A DNA stretch of 33,329 bases from JAAGZL01 sp050288625 (GTDB taxonomy: Bacteria; Pseudomonadota; Gammaproteobacteria; Chromatiales; Chromatiaceae): positions 1 to 33,329 of the forward strand of contig JBNKEE010000006.1 in assembly GCA_050288625.1 (NCBI GenBank). Reading direction: 5' to 3'. The notes below the pieces were generated by a model. That model saw only the letters and a program-made list of their open reading frames with translations, was not told the origin of the DNA and did not search any database. Below, piece by piece: positions 1 to 8,828 of the stretch. The number at the start of each line of letters is the position of its first letter. Positions within the stretch are counted from its first letter, which is position 1. Made by a program: the position numbers and the translations under genes.

Positions 1-1
1 A

Positions 2-334
2 CCTATCGTCGGCGTCATGGCCCCAGACGAGGACCCGAGCTTCCTGGCATATTACGTCCCTACAGGCTACATCTGGGGCTCCGAACTCGGGCTCAGCCTC
101 TCGACCTGGTACAACACCACGCTCTATGACATGGGCCTCACTCCCGGCACATACTCCTTCGTGCTCGGCTATGCAAACACAGAGGTCTTCAGAGTCAATG
201 TCATCGGTTCGAATCCCGTCCCCCTTCCTCCCGCGCTTGGCCTCTTCTGCATCGGCCTTGCGGGCTTGGGCTATAGACTGAGGGGAAAAAGCCCTACAAC
301 CCCAACTCCTTCCAGCGCTTTTCCAGTCTCTTGA
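2..334 (+). CDS. VPLPA-CTERM exosortase-substrate protein, 3' end only
   Basis: The reading frame is open to the left edge, so the gene is truncated at its 5' end; the ATG at position 17 is probably internal. The visible C-terminus carries a sorting tail of the VPLPA/PEP-CTERM kind: a V-P-L-P-P motif, a hydrophobic stretch (ALGLFCIGLAGLGY) and basic residues (RLRGK). In such families the tail is recognised by an exosortase and the protein is exported and processed at the envelope. Unusually, about 14 residues rich in Ser, Thr and Pro follow the basic cluster, and this end overlaps the 3' end of the convergent hrpA by 41 bp. The original stop codon may have been lost, letting the frame run into hrpA. 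The function of the mature protein cannot be read from this fragment. Confidence 0.7.
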   Translation, partial: PIVGVMAPDEDPSFLAYYVPTGYIWGSELGLSLSTWYNTTLYDMGLTPGTYSFVLGYANTEVFRVNVIGSNPVPLPPALGLFCIGLAGLGYRLRGKSPTTPTPSSAFPVS

Positions 335-3300
335 GTGATACCGGGTATTCGGTCTTCAGCTCTTGCGCGAACAGGGATACCCGCAACTCTTCGAAGGACC
401 AGCGCAGTTCTTCGATGCGTTCGTCCGTCTTGTGATTGAGACGACAGCGCTCATCCCACTCCTGCCACTTTTGATATAGCCCTTGCATCTCCCGCAGCAG
501 TTGTTGATCGCGCGCTGCGGCGTGGTTGAGTTTGTCCAGGCGCAGGGAGATGGCCTTGAGGTAACGCGGCAAATGTTTTAATTGCGGATAGGACGTGAAC
601 TGCAAGAAGCCGGAGAAGACCAGGCGATCCAACTGTTGGTTGATGTCGGTAACCGACGCCATCCAGTTTATCTTGTTGGCGCCGGTTAGCGACTTCCTGA
701 CCTCTTGATAACAGTCCAGTATCTCCGCCACCTGTTGCAACACGTCTTCGGCTTGGCTCATCAGGCGACCCTTGCATTGCTCTATCCTGGCCTGGAACTC
801 TGCGGCGTTGTGCAGCGCCGGCATTGCTTGGATAAAGGTCAGGTCCACGATCAGGGCCAGCAACTGCGCCTGCAGGTCGCGGGCGGTCTTGGTCTCATAG
901 CCCTTGGGCGCAGCGGCCGCCTTGGCATACTGCAGCTTCATCTTGTCCAGGCCCGGCATGTTGCGCTTCAGATAACGCATGTCCTGGGGCAGCCTGAGCA
1001 TAAACAGGCGGCGCAGTCCGCCGCGCATGGCCACATCTGCGTTCGCCCTGGAATCCATAACCCTGAGGGCGACCGAGTCACCCGCATCCACCAGGGCGGG
1101 AAAGCCCAGCAGTTTGATGCCGCCGCGCTCCAGCTCTACCGACTCTTCCAGCTCTCCGAAATCCCAGTCGCTGATCCCTTCCCGCTCCATCCCGGCCAGG
1201 GCCAGGGGTTGAGGCTCTGCAGATGCGGCACCGGCGTATCTCTTTCTCAGCTGGGCCAGGTCACGTCCCGTTGCGATGACCACGCCCTTATCGTTGACCA
1301 CCTGGATGCCCATGCGCAGGTGCTCCGGTAGTGCGGCCTCATCCCAGGCGTCTTCCGGCACATGCACCCCGGTCATGGCCTTGAGCTGTTCCCCCAGCTC
1401 GCGGATCAGCGGTCTGTCGCCCGGCTGCATGCGCTGGATACAGGCATCGGCATACTCCGGCACCGGCACGAATGATTTGCGTAGCTGCTTGGGCAGGCTG
1501 CGAATGAGGGCGATGACCCTTTCGCGCAGCAGACCCGGCACCAGCCACTCGCAGCGTTCCTCCGTTACCTGGTTTAGCATGGCCTGGGGCACCACCAGGC
1601 TGACCCCGTCCTCCTTATGGCCCGGTTCGAAGTGGTAACTCAATGGTAGTTGCAGGCTGTGCAGATTCAGGGTGTTTGGATAGTCTGCATCAGAGATGGA
1701 GTACTCATCCCGCTTACACAAATCTTCTTCGCGCATGTGCAGGACCTTGGGATTGGTTGCCACCTCTTTGCGCAGCCAGCCCTCGAACCCCGGGGCGTTG
1801 TAGATGTCCTGCGGGATGCGCTTATCGTAGTACTCGTAGATGGTCTGTTCATCCACCAACAGATCGCGCTTGCGGGTCTTGTGCTCCAGGCCCTCGAGAT
1901 ACTCCAGCAGTTCACGGTTATGGCGCCAGAACTTGGCCCGGGTGTGGAAGTCACCCTCCACCAGGGCGAAGCGGATGAAGATCTCCCGCGCCTCCACCGG
2001 ATTGATGGGGCCGTAGTTGACCCGGCGCCGCGCCACCAGGGTGATGCCGAACAGGGTGACCCGCTCATAGGCCCCGACCTGGCCCCGGCTCTTCTGCCAG
2101 TGCGGTTCGGAATAGCTGCGCTTAACCAGATGACCGGAAACCGACTCCACCCACTCCGGACGGATGCTGGCCAGGGTGCGAGCATACAGTTGAGTAGTCT
2201 CCACCAGCTCCGCCGCCATCACCCACTTGGGCTGTTTCTTGAACAGGCCGGAACCGGGAAAGATCAGAAACCTGCTGTTGCGCCCGCCCAGGTACTCCCG
2301 CTCCTTGCCACTTTTTTTGAACCCGATGTTGCTGAGCAGCCCGGTGAGCAGAGCCTTGTGCATCTCCTCATACCCGGCCTCGGCCTGGTTCTCCTTGTAG
2401 CCCATCTCGTGCATCTGGCCCCGCAGTTGATGATGGATGTCGCGCCACTCCTGGGTGCGGTTCCAGGATATGAAGCGGTCGCGGCAATATTGCCGGAACT
2501 TGCGCTTGCTAAGATGATGGCGCTGCTCCTGCAGATGGCGCCACAGGTTCAGATAGCTGAGGAAATCCGACTGCTCATCCCAAAACTCCCGGTGGGACTC
2601 GTCCGCCGCCTGCTGCTTGTCCATGGGACGCTCCCGCGGGTCCTGGATACTCAGGGCGGCGCCTATTATCAGCAGCTCGTTCAGGCAGTGGGTATGGGCC
2701 GCGGTGAGCAGCATGCGTCCGATGCGCGGGTCCACCGGGAGACGGGCGATCTGGCGCCCGATCCGGGTCACCTGGCGCGTCTTATCTACCGCTCCGATCT
2801 CCTCCAGGATGCGGTAGCCGTCCTTGATGAAGCGACTGTCCGGCGGATCGAGAAAGGGGAAGGATTCGATCTCACCGAACCCCAGGATCTTCATCTGCAG
2901 GATGACCGAGGCCAGGTTGGTGCGTTGGATCTCCGGCTCGGTGAACTCGGCCCGCGCCGCATAATCCTCCTCGGAATAGAGCCGGATACAGATGCCCTCC
3001 GCCACCCGCCCACAGCGACCTTTGCGCTGATTGGCGCTGGCCTGGGAGATACGCTCCACCGGCAGACGTTGCACCTTGCTGCGGTGGCTGTAGCGGCTGA
3101 TGCGGGCGAAACCTGCGTCGATCACATATCTGATACCGGGCACGGTTAGGGAGGTCTCAGCCACGTTGGTGGCCAGGACGATGCGACGCTGGCCGCCCGG
3201 TTGAAAGATCTTGCCCTGCTCCGCCGTACCCAGCCTGGCATACAGGGGCAGGATCTCGGTCAGCTGCATCTTGTGTTTACGCAGGGACTCCGCGGTCTCC

Positions 3301-4196
3301 CGGATCTCGCGCTCGCCACTGAGGAAGATCAGGATGTCGCCCCGGTCGCTGCGGCTCAGTTCATCCACCGCATCCAGGATCGCCTGCTGCATCGGCTCAT
3401 CCCGTTCGCTGCTCCCCTCCTCCTGCGGCGGACAGTAGCGCAGCTCCACCGGATAGGTGCGACCTGATACGTTGAGGATGGGCGCATCGCTAAACTGCTT
3501 GGCAAAGTGTTCGGGATCGATGGTGGCGGAGGTGATGATCAGCTTCAGGTCCGGACGTTTCGGCAGCAGCTGTTTCAGGTACCCCAGCAGAAAATCGATA
3601 TTCAGGCTGCGCTCGTGGGCCTCGTCGATGATCAGGGTGTCGTATTCGTTGAGATAGGGGTCTTTCTGTATCTCGGCCAGCAGGATGCCATCGGTCATCA
3701 GTTTGATATGGCTATCGGGGCCAACATGGTCGTGGAAGCGCACCTTGTAACCGACGCTGGTCCCCAACTCTCTACCCAGTTCACTGGAGATCCTGTTGGC
3801 CAGGGTGCGGGCGGCGATGCGCCGGGGTTGGGTGTGGCCAATGCGTCCGTACACTCCCCGCCTGATAGCAAGGCATATCTTGGGCAGTTGGGTGGATTTG
3901 CCGGATCCGGTCTCACCACAGATCACCACCACCTGATTCTGATCTATGAGCGCGGCGATCTCTTCCCAACGCTCAGAGATGGGTAGTTCCGGTGGAAAAC
4001 CTGTCGTTGGTAGTGAACTTGATCTGAGCTCTGCCTTGCCTTTGGATATATCTATCCGTTTCAGCAGTGGCTGCAGTTTATCATCCGCAACACCTTTGCC
4101 TTTTGTCAGCTGGCGCAGACTGCGACGCAACTTATGCCGATCCGCCAGCATGCACTGTTCGATGTCATCGTTTGTGGGGAGTTGTGGTTGCTTCAC
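294..4196 (-). CDS. hrpA: ATP-dependent RNA helicase HrpA (DEAH box)
   Basis: This is a cytosolic DEAH-box RNA helicase of 1300 residues, the same size as E. coli HrpA, a family linked to mRNA processing and ribosome rescue. Walker A GETGSGKST lies at residues 94-102, DEAH at 191-194, SAT at 223-225 and QRKGRCGR (motif VI) at 390-397. The long C-terminal region matches the extended HrpA architecture rather than shorter HrpB. The start is GTG at 4196; the N-terminal CMLADRHKLRRSL segment resembles the N-terminus of E. coli HrpA, which supports this start although no good Shine-Dalgarno sequence precedes it. The gene stands alone: it is divergent from the LysR gene and its 3' end overlaps the exosortase substrate. 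Long open frames on the opposite strand are shadows of its GC-rich codons. Confidence 0.96.
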   Translation of the reverse strand: MKQPQLPTNDDIEQCMLADRHKLRRSLRQLTKGKGVADDKLQPLLKRIDISKGKAELRSSSLPTTGFPPELPISERWEEIAALIDQNQVVVICGETGSGKSTQLPKICLAIRRGVYGRIGHTQPRRIAARTLANRISSELGRELGTSVGYKVRFHDHVGPDSHIKLMTDGILLAEIQKDPYLNEYDTLIIDEAHERSLNIDFLLGYLKQLLPKRPDLKLIITSATIDPEHFAKQFSDAPILNVSGRTYPVELRYCPPQEEGSSERDEPMQQAILDAVDELSRSDRGDILIFLSGEREIRETAESLRKHKMQLTEILPLYARLGTAEQGKIFQPGGQRRIVLATNVAETSLTVPGIRYVIDAGFARISRYSHRSKVQRLPVERISQASANQRKGRCGRVAEGICIRLYSEEDYAARAEFTEPEIQRTNLASVILQMKILGFGEIESFPFLDPPDSRFIKDGYRILEEIGAVDKTRQVTRIGRQIARLPVDPRIGRMLLTAAHTHCLNELLIIGAALSIQDPRERPMDKQQAADESHREFWDEQSDFLSYLNLWRHLQEQRHHLSKRKFRQYCRDRFISWNRTQEWRDIHHQLRGQMHEMGYKENQAEAGYEEMHKALLTGLLSNIGFKKSGKEREYLGGRNSRFLIFPGSGLFKKQPKWVMAAELVETTQLYARTLASIRPEWVESVSGHLVKRSYSEPHWQKSRGQVGAYERVTLFGITLVARRRVNYGPINPVEAREIFIRFALVEGDFHTRAKFWRHNRELLEYLEGLEHKTRKRDLLVDEQTIYEYYDKRIPQDIYNAPGFEGWLRKEVATNPKVLHMREEDLCKRDEYSISDADYPNTLNLHSLQLPLSYHFEPGHKEDGVSLVVPQAMLNQVTEERCEWLVPGLLRERVIALIRSLPKQLRKSFVPVPEYADACIQRMQPGDRPLIRELGEQLKAMTGVHVPEDAWDEAALPEHLRMGIQVVNDKGVVIATGRDLAQLRKRYAGAASAEPQPLALAGMEREGISDWDFGELEESVELERGGIKLLGFPALVDAGDSVALRVMDSRANADVAMRGGLRRLFMLRLPQDMRYLKRNMPGLDKMKLQYAKAAAAPKGYETKTARDLQAQLLALIVDLTFIQAMPALHNAAEFQARIEQCKGRLMSQAEDVLQQVAEILDCYQEVRKSLTGANKINWMASVTDINQQLDRLVFSGFLQFTSYPQLKHLPRYLKAISLRLDKLNHAAARDQQLLREMQGLYQKWQEWDERCRLNHKTDERIEELRWSFEELRVSLFAQELKTEYPVSLKRLEKRWKELGL

Positions 4197-4271
4197 GTCT
4201 GTATAAGGGACAAATAGGTGCTAGAAGGAGTAATAATTTAAAAAAAATTCCAATATTGGGGTATTTAATGC

Positions 4272-4300
4272 TTCATTTTAATCCTTCTAATATATATCAT
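4272..4300 (+). promoter_or_regulatory. Possible sigma-70 promoter of the LysR-kinase unit
   Basis: TTCATT (4272-4277) and TATCAT (4295-4300) are separated by 17 bp in the AT-rich hrpA/LysR intergenic region, 31 bp before the LysR start. The -10 box matches at 5 of 6 positions, the -35 at only 3. A perfect palindrome, CCAATATTGG (4250-4259), lies just upstream and could be an operator. AT-rich DNA yields such matches easily, so this is tentative. Confidence 0.3.
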
Positions 4301-4331
4301 TAAGTATTCAAATGTTTAAGTTGGAAGAGAC

Positions 4332-5279
4332 ATGGCATCAACACCATCCCCACCATATTACAAGCAGAATCGTCTGAAGCAACTCCGGGCGTTCTGTAAC
4401 GCGGCTCAGACCGAGAGCGTTAGTGAGGCGGCCGAGAGGCTGTTTCTGAGTCAGCCCACAGTTTCCCTGCAGATTCAGGCCCTGGAACGAGAATTTGAGA
4501 CCATGTTGTTTGAACGGCGTGGACCTAAGATTCGTCTCACCCCCGAAGGCAAGACCCTTTACAAACTGGCTCAACCACTGATCCAAGGGATAGACGGTCT
4601 ACATGAGACATTTATAGCCAAGTGCGGCTCACTGGAATCCGGTGAGTTGAACATCGCCGCCGGCGAGTCGACCATCCTGTACGTACTGCCGGAGGCCATG
4701 CGTAACTTCTCCAACAGCTACCCCAAGATCAGGATCAAGCTGCAGAACGTTACCGGCCGTGACGGTATGGGCATGATCCGAGCGGATCAAGTGGACTTCG
4801 CCGTGGGCTCCATGTCGGAGGTGGCGGATGATATCTTTTATCATCCCGTGGTCTCGTATAAGACCGTCCTTATCACTCCGCTGGATCACCCCCTGGCCAA
4901 TAAAGAGAGCGTGACCCTGCACGACATCAGCCCCTATGGACTGATCCTGCCGCCGCACCACCTGAGTACATGGCGTATGGTGGATCTGGTGTTCAACCAG
5001 CATAACCTTAACTACCGGGTAAACCTGGAGGCTGGCGGTTGGGAGGTCATCAAAAAATATGTGGAGCAAGGTCTAGGAATATCCATTGTCTCCGATGTCT
5101 GTCTCAACGGTAGCGAAAAACTGGTGCGCATACCGTTGGATAAATATTTCCCTGATCGTGGTTACGGAATAGTTATGCGCCGTGGTAAATTCCTCTCCCC
5201 TCAGGCCAAGCGTTTCATCGAAATGATGGACCCCGAGTTCTTCGAGGCAAGAGATATTGCAGAACAGGAAAACGTATAG
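4332..5279 (+). CDS. LysR-family transcriptional regulator, CysB-like
   Basis: This is a 315-residue DNA-binding regulator of the usual LysR length. The N-terminal winged helix-turn-helix covers about residues 13-72 (SVSEAAERLFLSQPTVSLQI, then LFERRGPKIRLTPEGK). Residues about 100-300 form the two-lobed effector-binding domain. The ATG at 4332 follows GGAAGAGA at good spacing. Family knowledge says such proteins bind T-N11-A dyads and respond to a small metabolite; the overall look is closest to CysB/CbbR-like regulators, but the effector cannot be read from the sequence. A kinase-like gene follows after only 6 nt, so the two are almost certainly co-transcribed. That is unusual, because LysR genes normally sit divergent from their targets. 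hrpA, the divergent neighbour, is not an obvious target. Confidence 0.9.
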   Translation: MASTPSPPYYKQNRLKQLRAFCNAAQTESVSEAAERLFLSQPTVSLQIQALEREFETMLFERRGPKIRLTPEGKTLYKLAQPLIQGIDGLHETFIAKCGSLESGELNIAAGESTILYVLPEAMRNFSNSYPKIRIKLQNVTGRDGMGMIRADQVDFAVGSMSEVADDIFYHPVVSYKTVLITPLDHPLANKESVTLHDISPYGLILPPHHLSTWRMVDLVFNQHNLNYRVNLEAGGWEVIKKYVEQGLGISIVSDVCLNGSEKLVRIPLDKYFPDRGYGIVMRRGKFLSPQAKRFIEMMDPEFFEARDIAEQENV

Positions 5280-5285
5280 CTAGAC

Positions 5286-6647
5286 ATGAATAGGTTTCTG
5301 GTATTTATCTTTGTCTTATTGCAGAGTCAGGTAATACAGGCTGCTATTAGTTTCCGATTAAGAAAACCTGATGGCAGCACCAACTGGCAACACCTGGCCA
5401 ACTGGTCCGGCGGCATCCTGATCCTGCTACTGACCGTTACGGTCATCACCATTTCTATCACCTGGAGGAAGGCGCGCAAGGCCAATCGCGAACTGCAGGC
5501 GATACGTAATGACCTGGAGCTGCGAGTGCAGGAACGCACCGCTCGGCTGCGCGCATCGGAAATGTATATACAGGACATCCTGAAATCCATGCCTTTGATG
5601 CTGATCGGCCTGGATAAGGAAGGACTGATCACACAATGGAATAAACGCGCGGAAAATATTACAGGGATAAAGGCTGAAACTTGCCTGGGCAAAAATCTGT
5701 GGGATGTCTTTCCGACAATCACGGTATCTCCCAACCAGATTGACGAAGCCATTACCAAGAATGAAGCAATCACCATCAGATATAGCCAACCGGACCAGTA
5801 CTATTACGATATAACCATCTACCCTCTGCGAGAGCAGGATGAGCCCGGTGTAGTAATACTGATCGATGACATCACCAAGGAAATTCTCGCCGTAAATACA
5901 CTGATTCAGAGCGATAAGATGTCATCTGTAGGGGAACTGGCAGCCGCCATGGTTCATGATATTAACCCACCCCTCCAATCAATTCTATCCGACCTCAGGG
6001 CAGCTAAGGACTCGCTTACACTTAGTGGCAAAAAATCCAGTGGTCCCACGTCTGAGACGCTTAAGGATCTACTGGCGGACGCCCATGAGAAAGGGGAAAA
6101 CCTGTCATCCATTGTTCACAATTTCCAAGACTTCTCCCGTGTTCGTAGTAACAGGAAGGAGGTTTGCAATATCGTTGAAATCATGGAACGCACTCTGGAA
6201 CTGGCGGGAGATGTATTATCTGTTCCCTTGCAACTACGCTTCAAAGATATACACATTGAAAGGAACTACCAGGAAGATTTGCCGATGATCCCGTGTTATG
6301 CGGCCGAGATGCAGCATGTCTTCCTCAGCCTGCTCCGCCACGCCTGTGATGCCCTCAGGCTAACTGAGCATCCCGAGCGCACACCTACAATCAAGATTCA
6401 GATGATCGTCAGCTATGACAATCTCTGGATAAGGATTCACCATAATGGTCTCGGGTTGAACAACGAAGAGCAGATGTATCTGTTCGAACCCTTCTTCAGG
6501 AAAGACTCTCCTGATGTGGAATACGATGCTAGCAAGCGACTATCATTTACCTACTTCATTATCACAGAACAGCACCACGGACAGATAGCCGTGACATCCG
6601 ATCTCAATGTAGGGACGACGTTTCATGTGCAGTTGCCGATTAAGTGA
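5286..6647 (+). CDS. Membrane PAS protein with degenerate histidine-kinase core
   Basis: This 453-residue protein starts with a hydrophobic segment (about 4-20, signal-anchor-like), a short periplasmic loop and a second membrane helix (about 42-59). A coiled-coil linker (60-92) and one PAS domain (about 93-200) follow, then a dimerisation/H-box with His224 (MVHDINPPLQ). The H-box is close to the HE-I-N-x-PL form. The ATP-binding domain is badly eroded. Both N-box asparagines are replaced (Ser348 and His352 in FLSLLRHACDAL), the G1 aspartate is His386 (HHNGLGL), and the glycine-rich G2 motif has become SKRLS (416-420). The F-box (LFEPFFRKD) and final beta strands remain, so the fold is probably intact while ATP binding is doubtful. 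It follows the LysR gene by 6 nt and has no response regulator nearby. It may act as a pseudokinase sensor or be phosphorylated in trans. Confidence 0.85.
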   Translation: MNRFLVFIFVLLQSQVIQAAISFRLRKPDGSTNWQHLANWSGGILILLLTVTVITISITWRKARKANRELQAIRNDLELRVQERTARLRASEMYIQDILKSMPLMLIGLDKEGLITQWNKRAENITGIKAETCLGKNLWDVFPTITVSPNQIDEAITKNEAITIRYSQPDQYYYDITIYPLREQDEPGVVILIDDITKEILAVNTLIQSDKMSSVGELAAAMVHDINPPLQSILSDLRAAKDSLTLSGKKSSGPTSETLKDLLADAHEKGENLSSIVHNFQDFSRVRSNRKEVCNIVEIMERTLELAGDVLSVPLQLRFKDIHIERNYQEDLPMIPCYAAEMQHVFLSLLRHACDALRLTEHPERTPTIKIQMIVSYDNLWIRIHHNGLGLNNEEQMYLFEPFFRKDSPDVEYDASKRLSFTYFIITEQHHGQIAVTSDLNVGTTFHVQLPIK

Positions 6648-6688
6648 AATGTGTTTGTAGATATTTGGCGTTAGTTATTCTGCAAATA

Positions 6689-7444
6689 TTAGACTGCTCT
6701 TCTGGAAATACCAAACAAACCGATACATCCGCTTATAAATAACCAGACTGCGGCTGGCAGCGGCACTGCGGTATTAGCGACTGAGGATGACATATAAACC
6801 CACGCCTCATCTCCTGCATGGTTTGCTAAGGCACCGCCTTGACCACCTGTCTCGGAATAGAGGTACACGAAAGGATCATCTCCGTATAGAGATCCGGCAA
6901 ATAGACTATCCGGTATATACATAAGGAGGTCTGATGAGCCGCTTCCCGGCCCACCCTGCAATGCTGCATCCAGTTTTATCCAGGAATCTTCATTTGCATC
7001 CATATCGTATATTAGGCTTGCCGCCCCTGCGAAATTATAGCCGGTAAGATTACCGACATTGGATATGTATATCTCAACAGTATCCAGAGATAACAGGGAG
7101 TTCCCATTACCAGGTTCATTCATATCGAAGGCAAATTCACGGTAGAGGGTTCCACCGATATCCACCAGTTGTAAGGTTGATCTATTGATGGCGTCATGCC
7201 TGTTACCCGTGCCGAACTCGATAGTCCCTTCCGTGTTGTATCCACTGCTATCAAAGGTGAGAAAGTCGACTGCGACACCACTACCAAAACCGACAACGGA
7301 GTTATTGAAAAATTGGGCGCCATTTATGCTGCCGGAAGAGACGCTTGCGGTGGACAGATCCAATGTTGCAGCCTGCAAACCTGCAGCTGTCAGTAACATC
7401 AGGAAGGCAAATAGCAACCTAAGCCTAATCTTCTTTTGAACCAT
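6689..7444 (-). CDS. Secreted VPLPA-CTERM protein (exosortase substrate)
   Basis: This 251-residue protein has a clear signal peptide (basic MVQKKIRLR, a hydrophobic core, AALA-like cleavage near residues 23-26). The acidic Gly/Ser/Asn-rich body is probably a beta-sandwich. The C-terminal sorting tail is VPLPAAVWLFISG, then a hydrophobic run and SRRAV. By family knowledge the tail is recognised by a VPLPA-specific exosortase (XrtD type), and substrates often associate with exopolysaccharide. No exosortase is in this window. The body is not recognised as a known enzyme. The ATG at 7444 is preceded by AAAGGG about 10 nt upstream. The gene stands alone, convergent with the kinase-like gene. Codon use is richer in A/T than in hrpA, as in the next two genes. 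Confidence 0.85.
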   Translation of the reverse strand: MVQKKIRLRLLFAFLMLLTAAGLQAATLDLSTASVSSGSINGAQFFNNSVVGFGSGVAVDFLTFDSSGYNTEGTIEFGTGNRHDAINRSTLQLVDIGGTLYREFAFDMNEPGNGNSLLSLDTVEIYISNVGNLTGYNFAGAASLIYDMDANEDSWIKLDAALQGGPGSGSSDLLMYIPDSLFAGSLYGDDPFVYLYSETGGQGGALANHAGDEAWVYMSSSVANTAVPLPAAVWLFISGCIGLFGISRRAV

Positions 7445-7620
7445 CGCTGTTGTACCCTTTAGAAATACCAGAGATCTGGAGCCCTCATATCTTGAATAAA
7501 TATATGTATGTTATGGGATCACAGCATTGCTCAAATGGGTTAATTTTTTGAGAATAATCAGATTTATTCGTGTTTATTGCGCCACGCACATACTTTACTT
7601 CCTAAATAAGGAATTTCGTT

Positions 7621-8748
7621 CTACTTCCCTAACTGAAAAATCAGATTGAGCTCTACATCATTCCGAATGATATTTCGTCTCAACAACACCAAGTCGACCG
7701 TATATTCTGGATACTTGTCCATCAACATCAACTTCAGATCTACCACGTCCTTTACCGGCATACCGTTAACACTGCGGATTAAATCATCCTTTTCCACGCC
7801 GGCTTTAGCTGCAGCACTCTCAGAAATAATATCCTTCACCACCACCCCGTCAGCGCTGTCATCCAGCATTAGGCCCAAAACACCAGCCTGCGGTAATTGT
7901 TCACCCGCCCCATGCACCAAAAAATCTCCTGCTTCCGGATCAATCGGAGTCTCTCCGGTTGGCAGGATGATGTATCTCTCCCCTTCTACTCTTCTGCTAA
8001 CCCGTTGCGGTATCCCTGATCCATACATCAGATGTCCCGCACCGGCCAGCACTATCAATTGTCGTTCTGGATTTGCTCGCAGATATTCCGCCGCCCTATC
8101 CGCCATGCTTTCATCCCAAAGTAGTTGCACTTGCATGAAGCCCTCAAATCCGTTCTTACCCTTGTGTGCATGTCCTTCGTATATCTTCTTTAGGCGCTTG
8201 CGATACTCTTGGTCTGAATCATCTATCTCGCTTGGTATCTGTTTCATCTCATCCTCTGACAGGCCATCAATGCCCTTTTCAGACACCTGAGCAACAATCT
8301 CTTTAGGAATATTTAATGCAATAACCGGTATGCGGTTATCACGGGCAAATGTGAGAATAGGACGATAGAGTCGATAATCAAATCGCCAGCGTTCCATCCA
8401 CTCGCTGTTGCGAATCAACCCCTTTTCATCCAGCTCGCCCCGGATATAGCGATCCAACACATCCTGAAATGGCTGTTGAAACTGCTCCATTCCGATCGCA
8501 ATGCTGGGATTTTCTGCGTGCAGTCGCTTAATGATCTCCAACTGAGTCAGATGATCTGCATAACTATCGTGGGTCTCACCCACATACACCACTCGAGCAG
8601 ATGAGATCTTTGATACAACTTGGTCTAGTTCCATAGTATCTCTTAAATCCAGCGCCACGCGTGCAGATGCCTTCTCGGCAGACCACGCACAAGTGATACA
8701 AGAATACACCAGTAACAGCATTGTAATAATCTTATATCTATAGTTCAT
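7621..8748 (-). CDS. ChaN/Tiki-like exported protein with C-terminal PDZ domain
   Basis: This 375-residue exported protein begins with a signal sequence (about 1-24; cysteines at 17 and 20 do not form a convincing lipobox). The body is of the ChaN/haem-binding-uptake (Tiki-related) fold. It shows VYVGETHDS (GETH at 57-60), MEQF (87-90), ALNIPKEIV (about 144-152), WDESMA (211-216) and LAGAGH (234-239), which are the conserved acidic and histidine motifs of the family. A PDZ domain covers about 287-372 (GVLGLML, then AAAKAGVEKDDLIRSVNG). ChaN of Campylobacter binds haem, whereas relatives are suspected metalloproteases; which applies here is unknown. Added PDZ domains often bind C-terminal tails of partner proteins. 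The gene is divergent from an M1-type metallopeptidase 80 bp away, suggesting a joint periplasmic role. Confidence 0.85.
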   Translation of the reverse strand: MNYRYKIITMLLLVYSCITCAWSAEKASARVALDLRDTMELDQVVSKISSARVVYVGETHDSYADHLTQLEIIKRLHAENPSIAIGMEQFQQPFQDVLDRYIRGELDEKGLIRNSEWMERWRFDYRLYRPILTFARDNRIPVIALNIPKEIVAQVSEKGIDGLSEDEMKQIPSEIDDSDQEYRKRLKKIYEGHAHKGKNGFEGFMQVQLLWDESMADRAAEYLRANPERQLIVLAGAGHLMYGSGIPQRVSRRVEGERYIILPTGETPIDPEAGDFLVHGAGEQLPQAGVLGLMLDDSADGVVVKDIISESAAAKAGVEKDDLIRSVNGMPVKDVVDLKLMLMDKYPEYTVDLVLLRRNIIRNDVELNLIFQLGK

Positions 8749-8828
8749 GGCATGGTAACTTTTACATTTGATTAATTTGTCATTTTCAAATTAGTATAAG
8801 ACACAGGTGATAATCAAAGGATATATGT

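Noticed and set aside
1650..3149. A 499-codon open frame on the strand opposite hrpA
   Set aside because: It lies wholly inside a highly conserved helicase gene, has no ribosome-binding site or recognisable motif, and is explained by GC-rich codons giving long antisense frames.
6661..6689. Inverted repeat ATATTTG/CAAATAT between the convergent kinase-like and VPLPA genes
   Set aside because: The stem is AT-only with a 15-nt loop and no T-tract, too weak for a terminator.
7468..7479. Inverted repeat CCAGA-GA-TCTGG upstream of the VPLPA gene
   Set aside because: Short, single copy and lying in the probable 5' leader; no supporting promoter arrangement.
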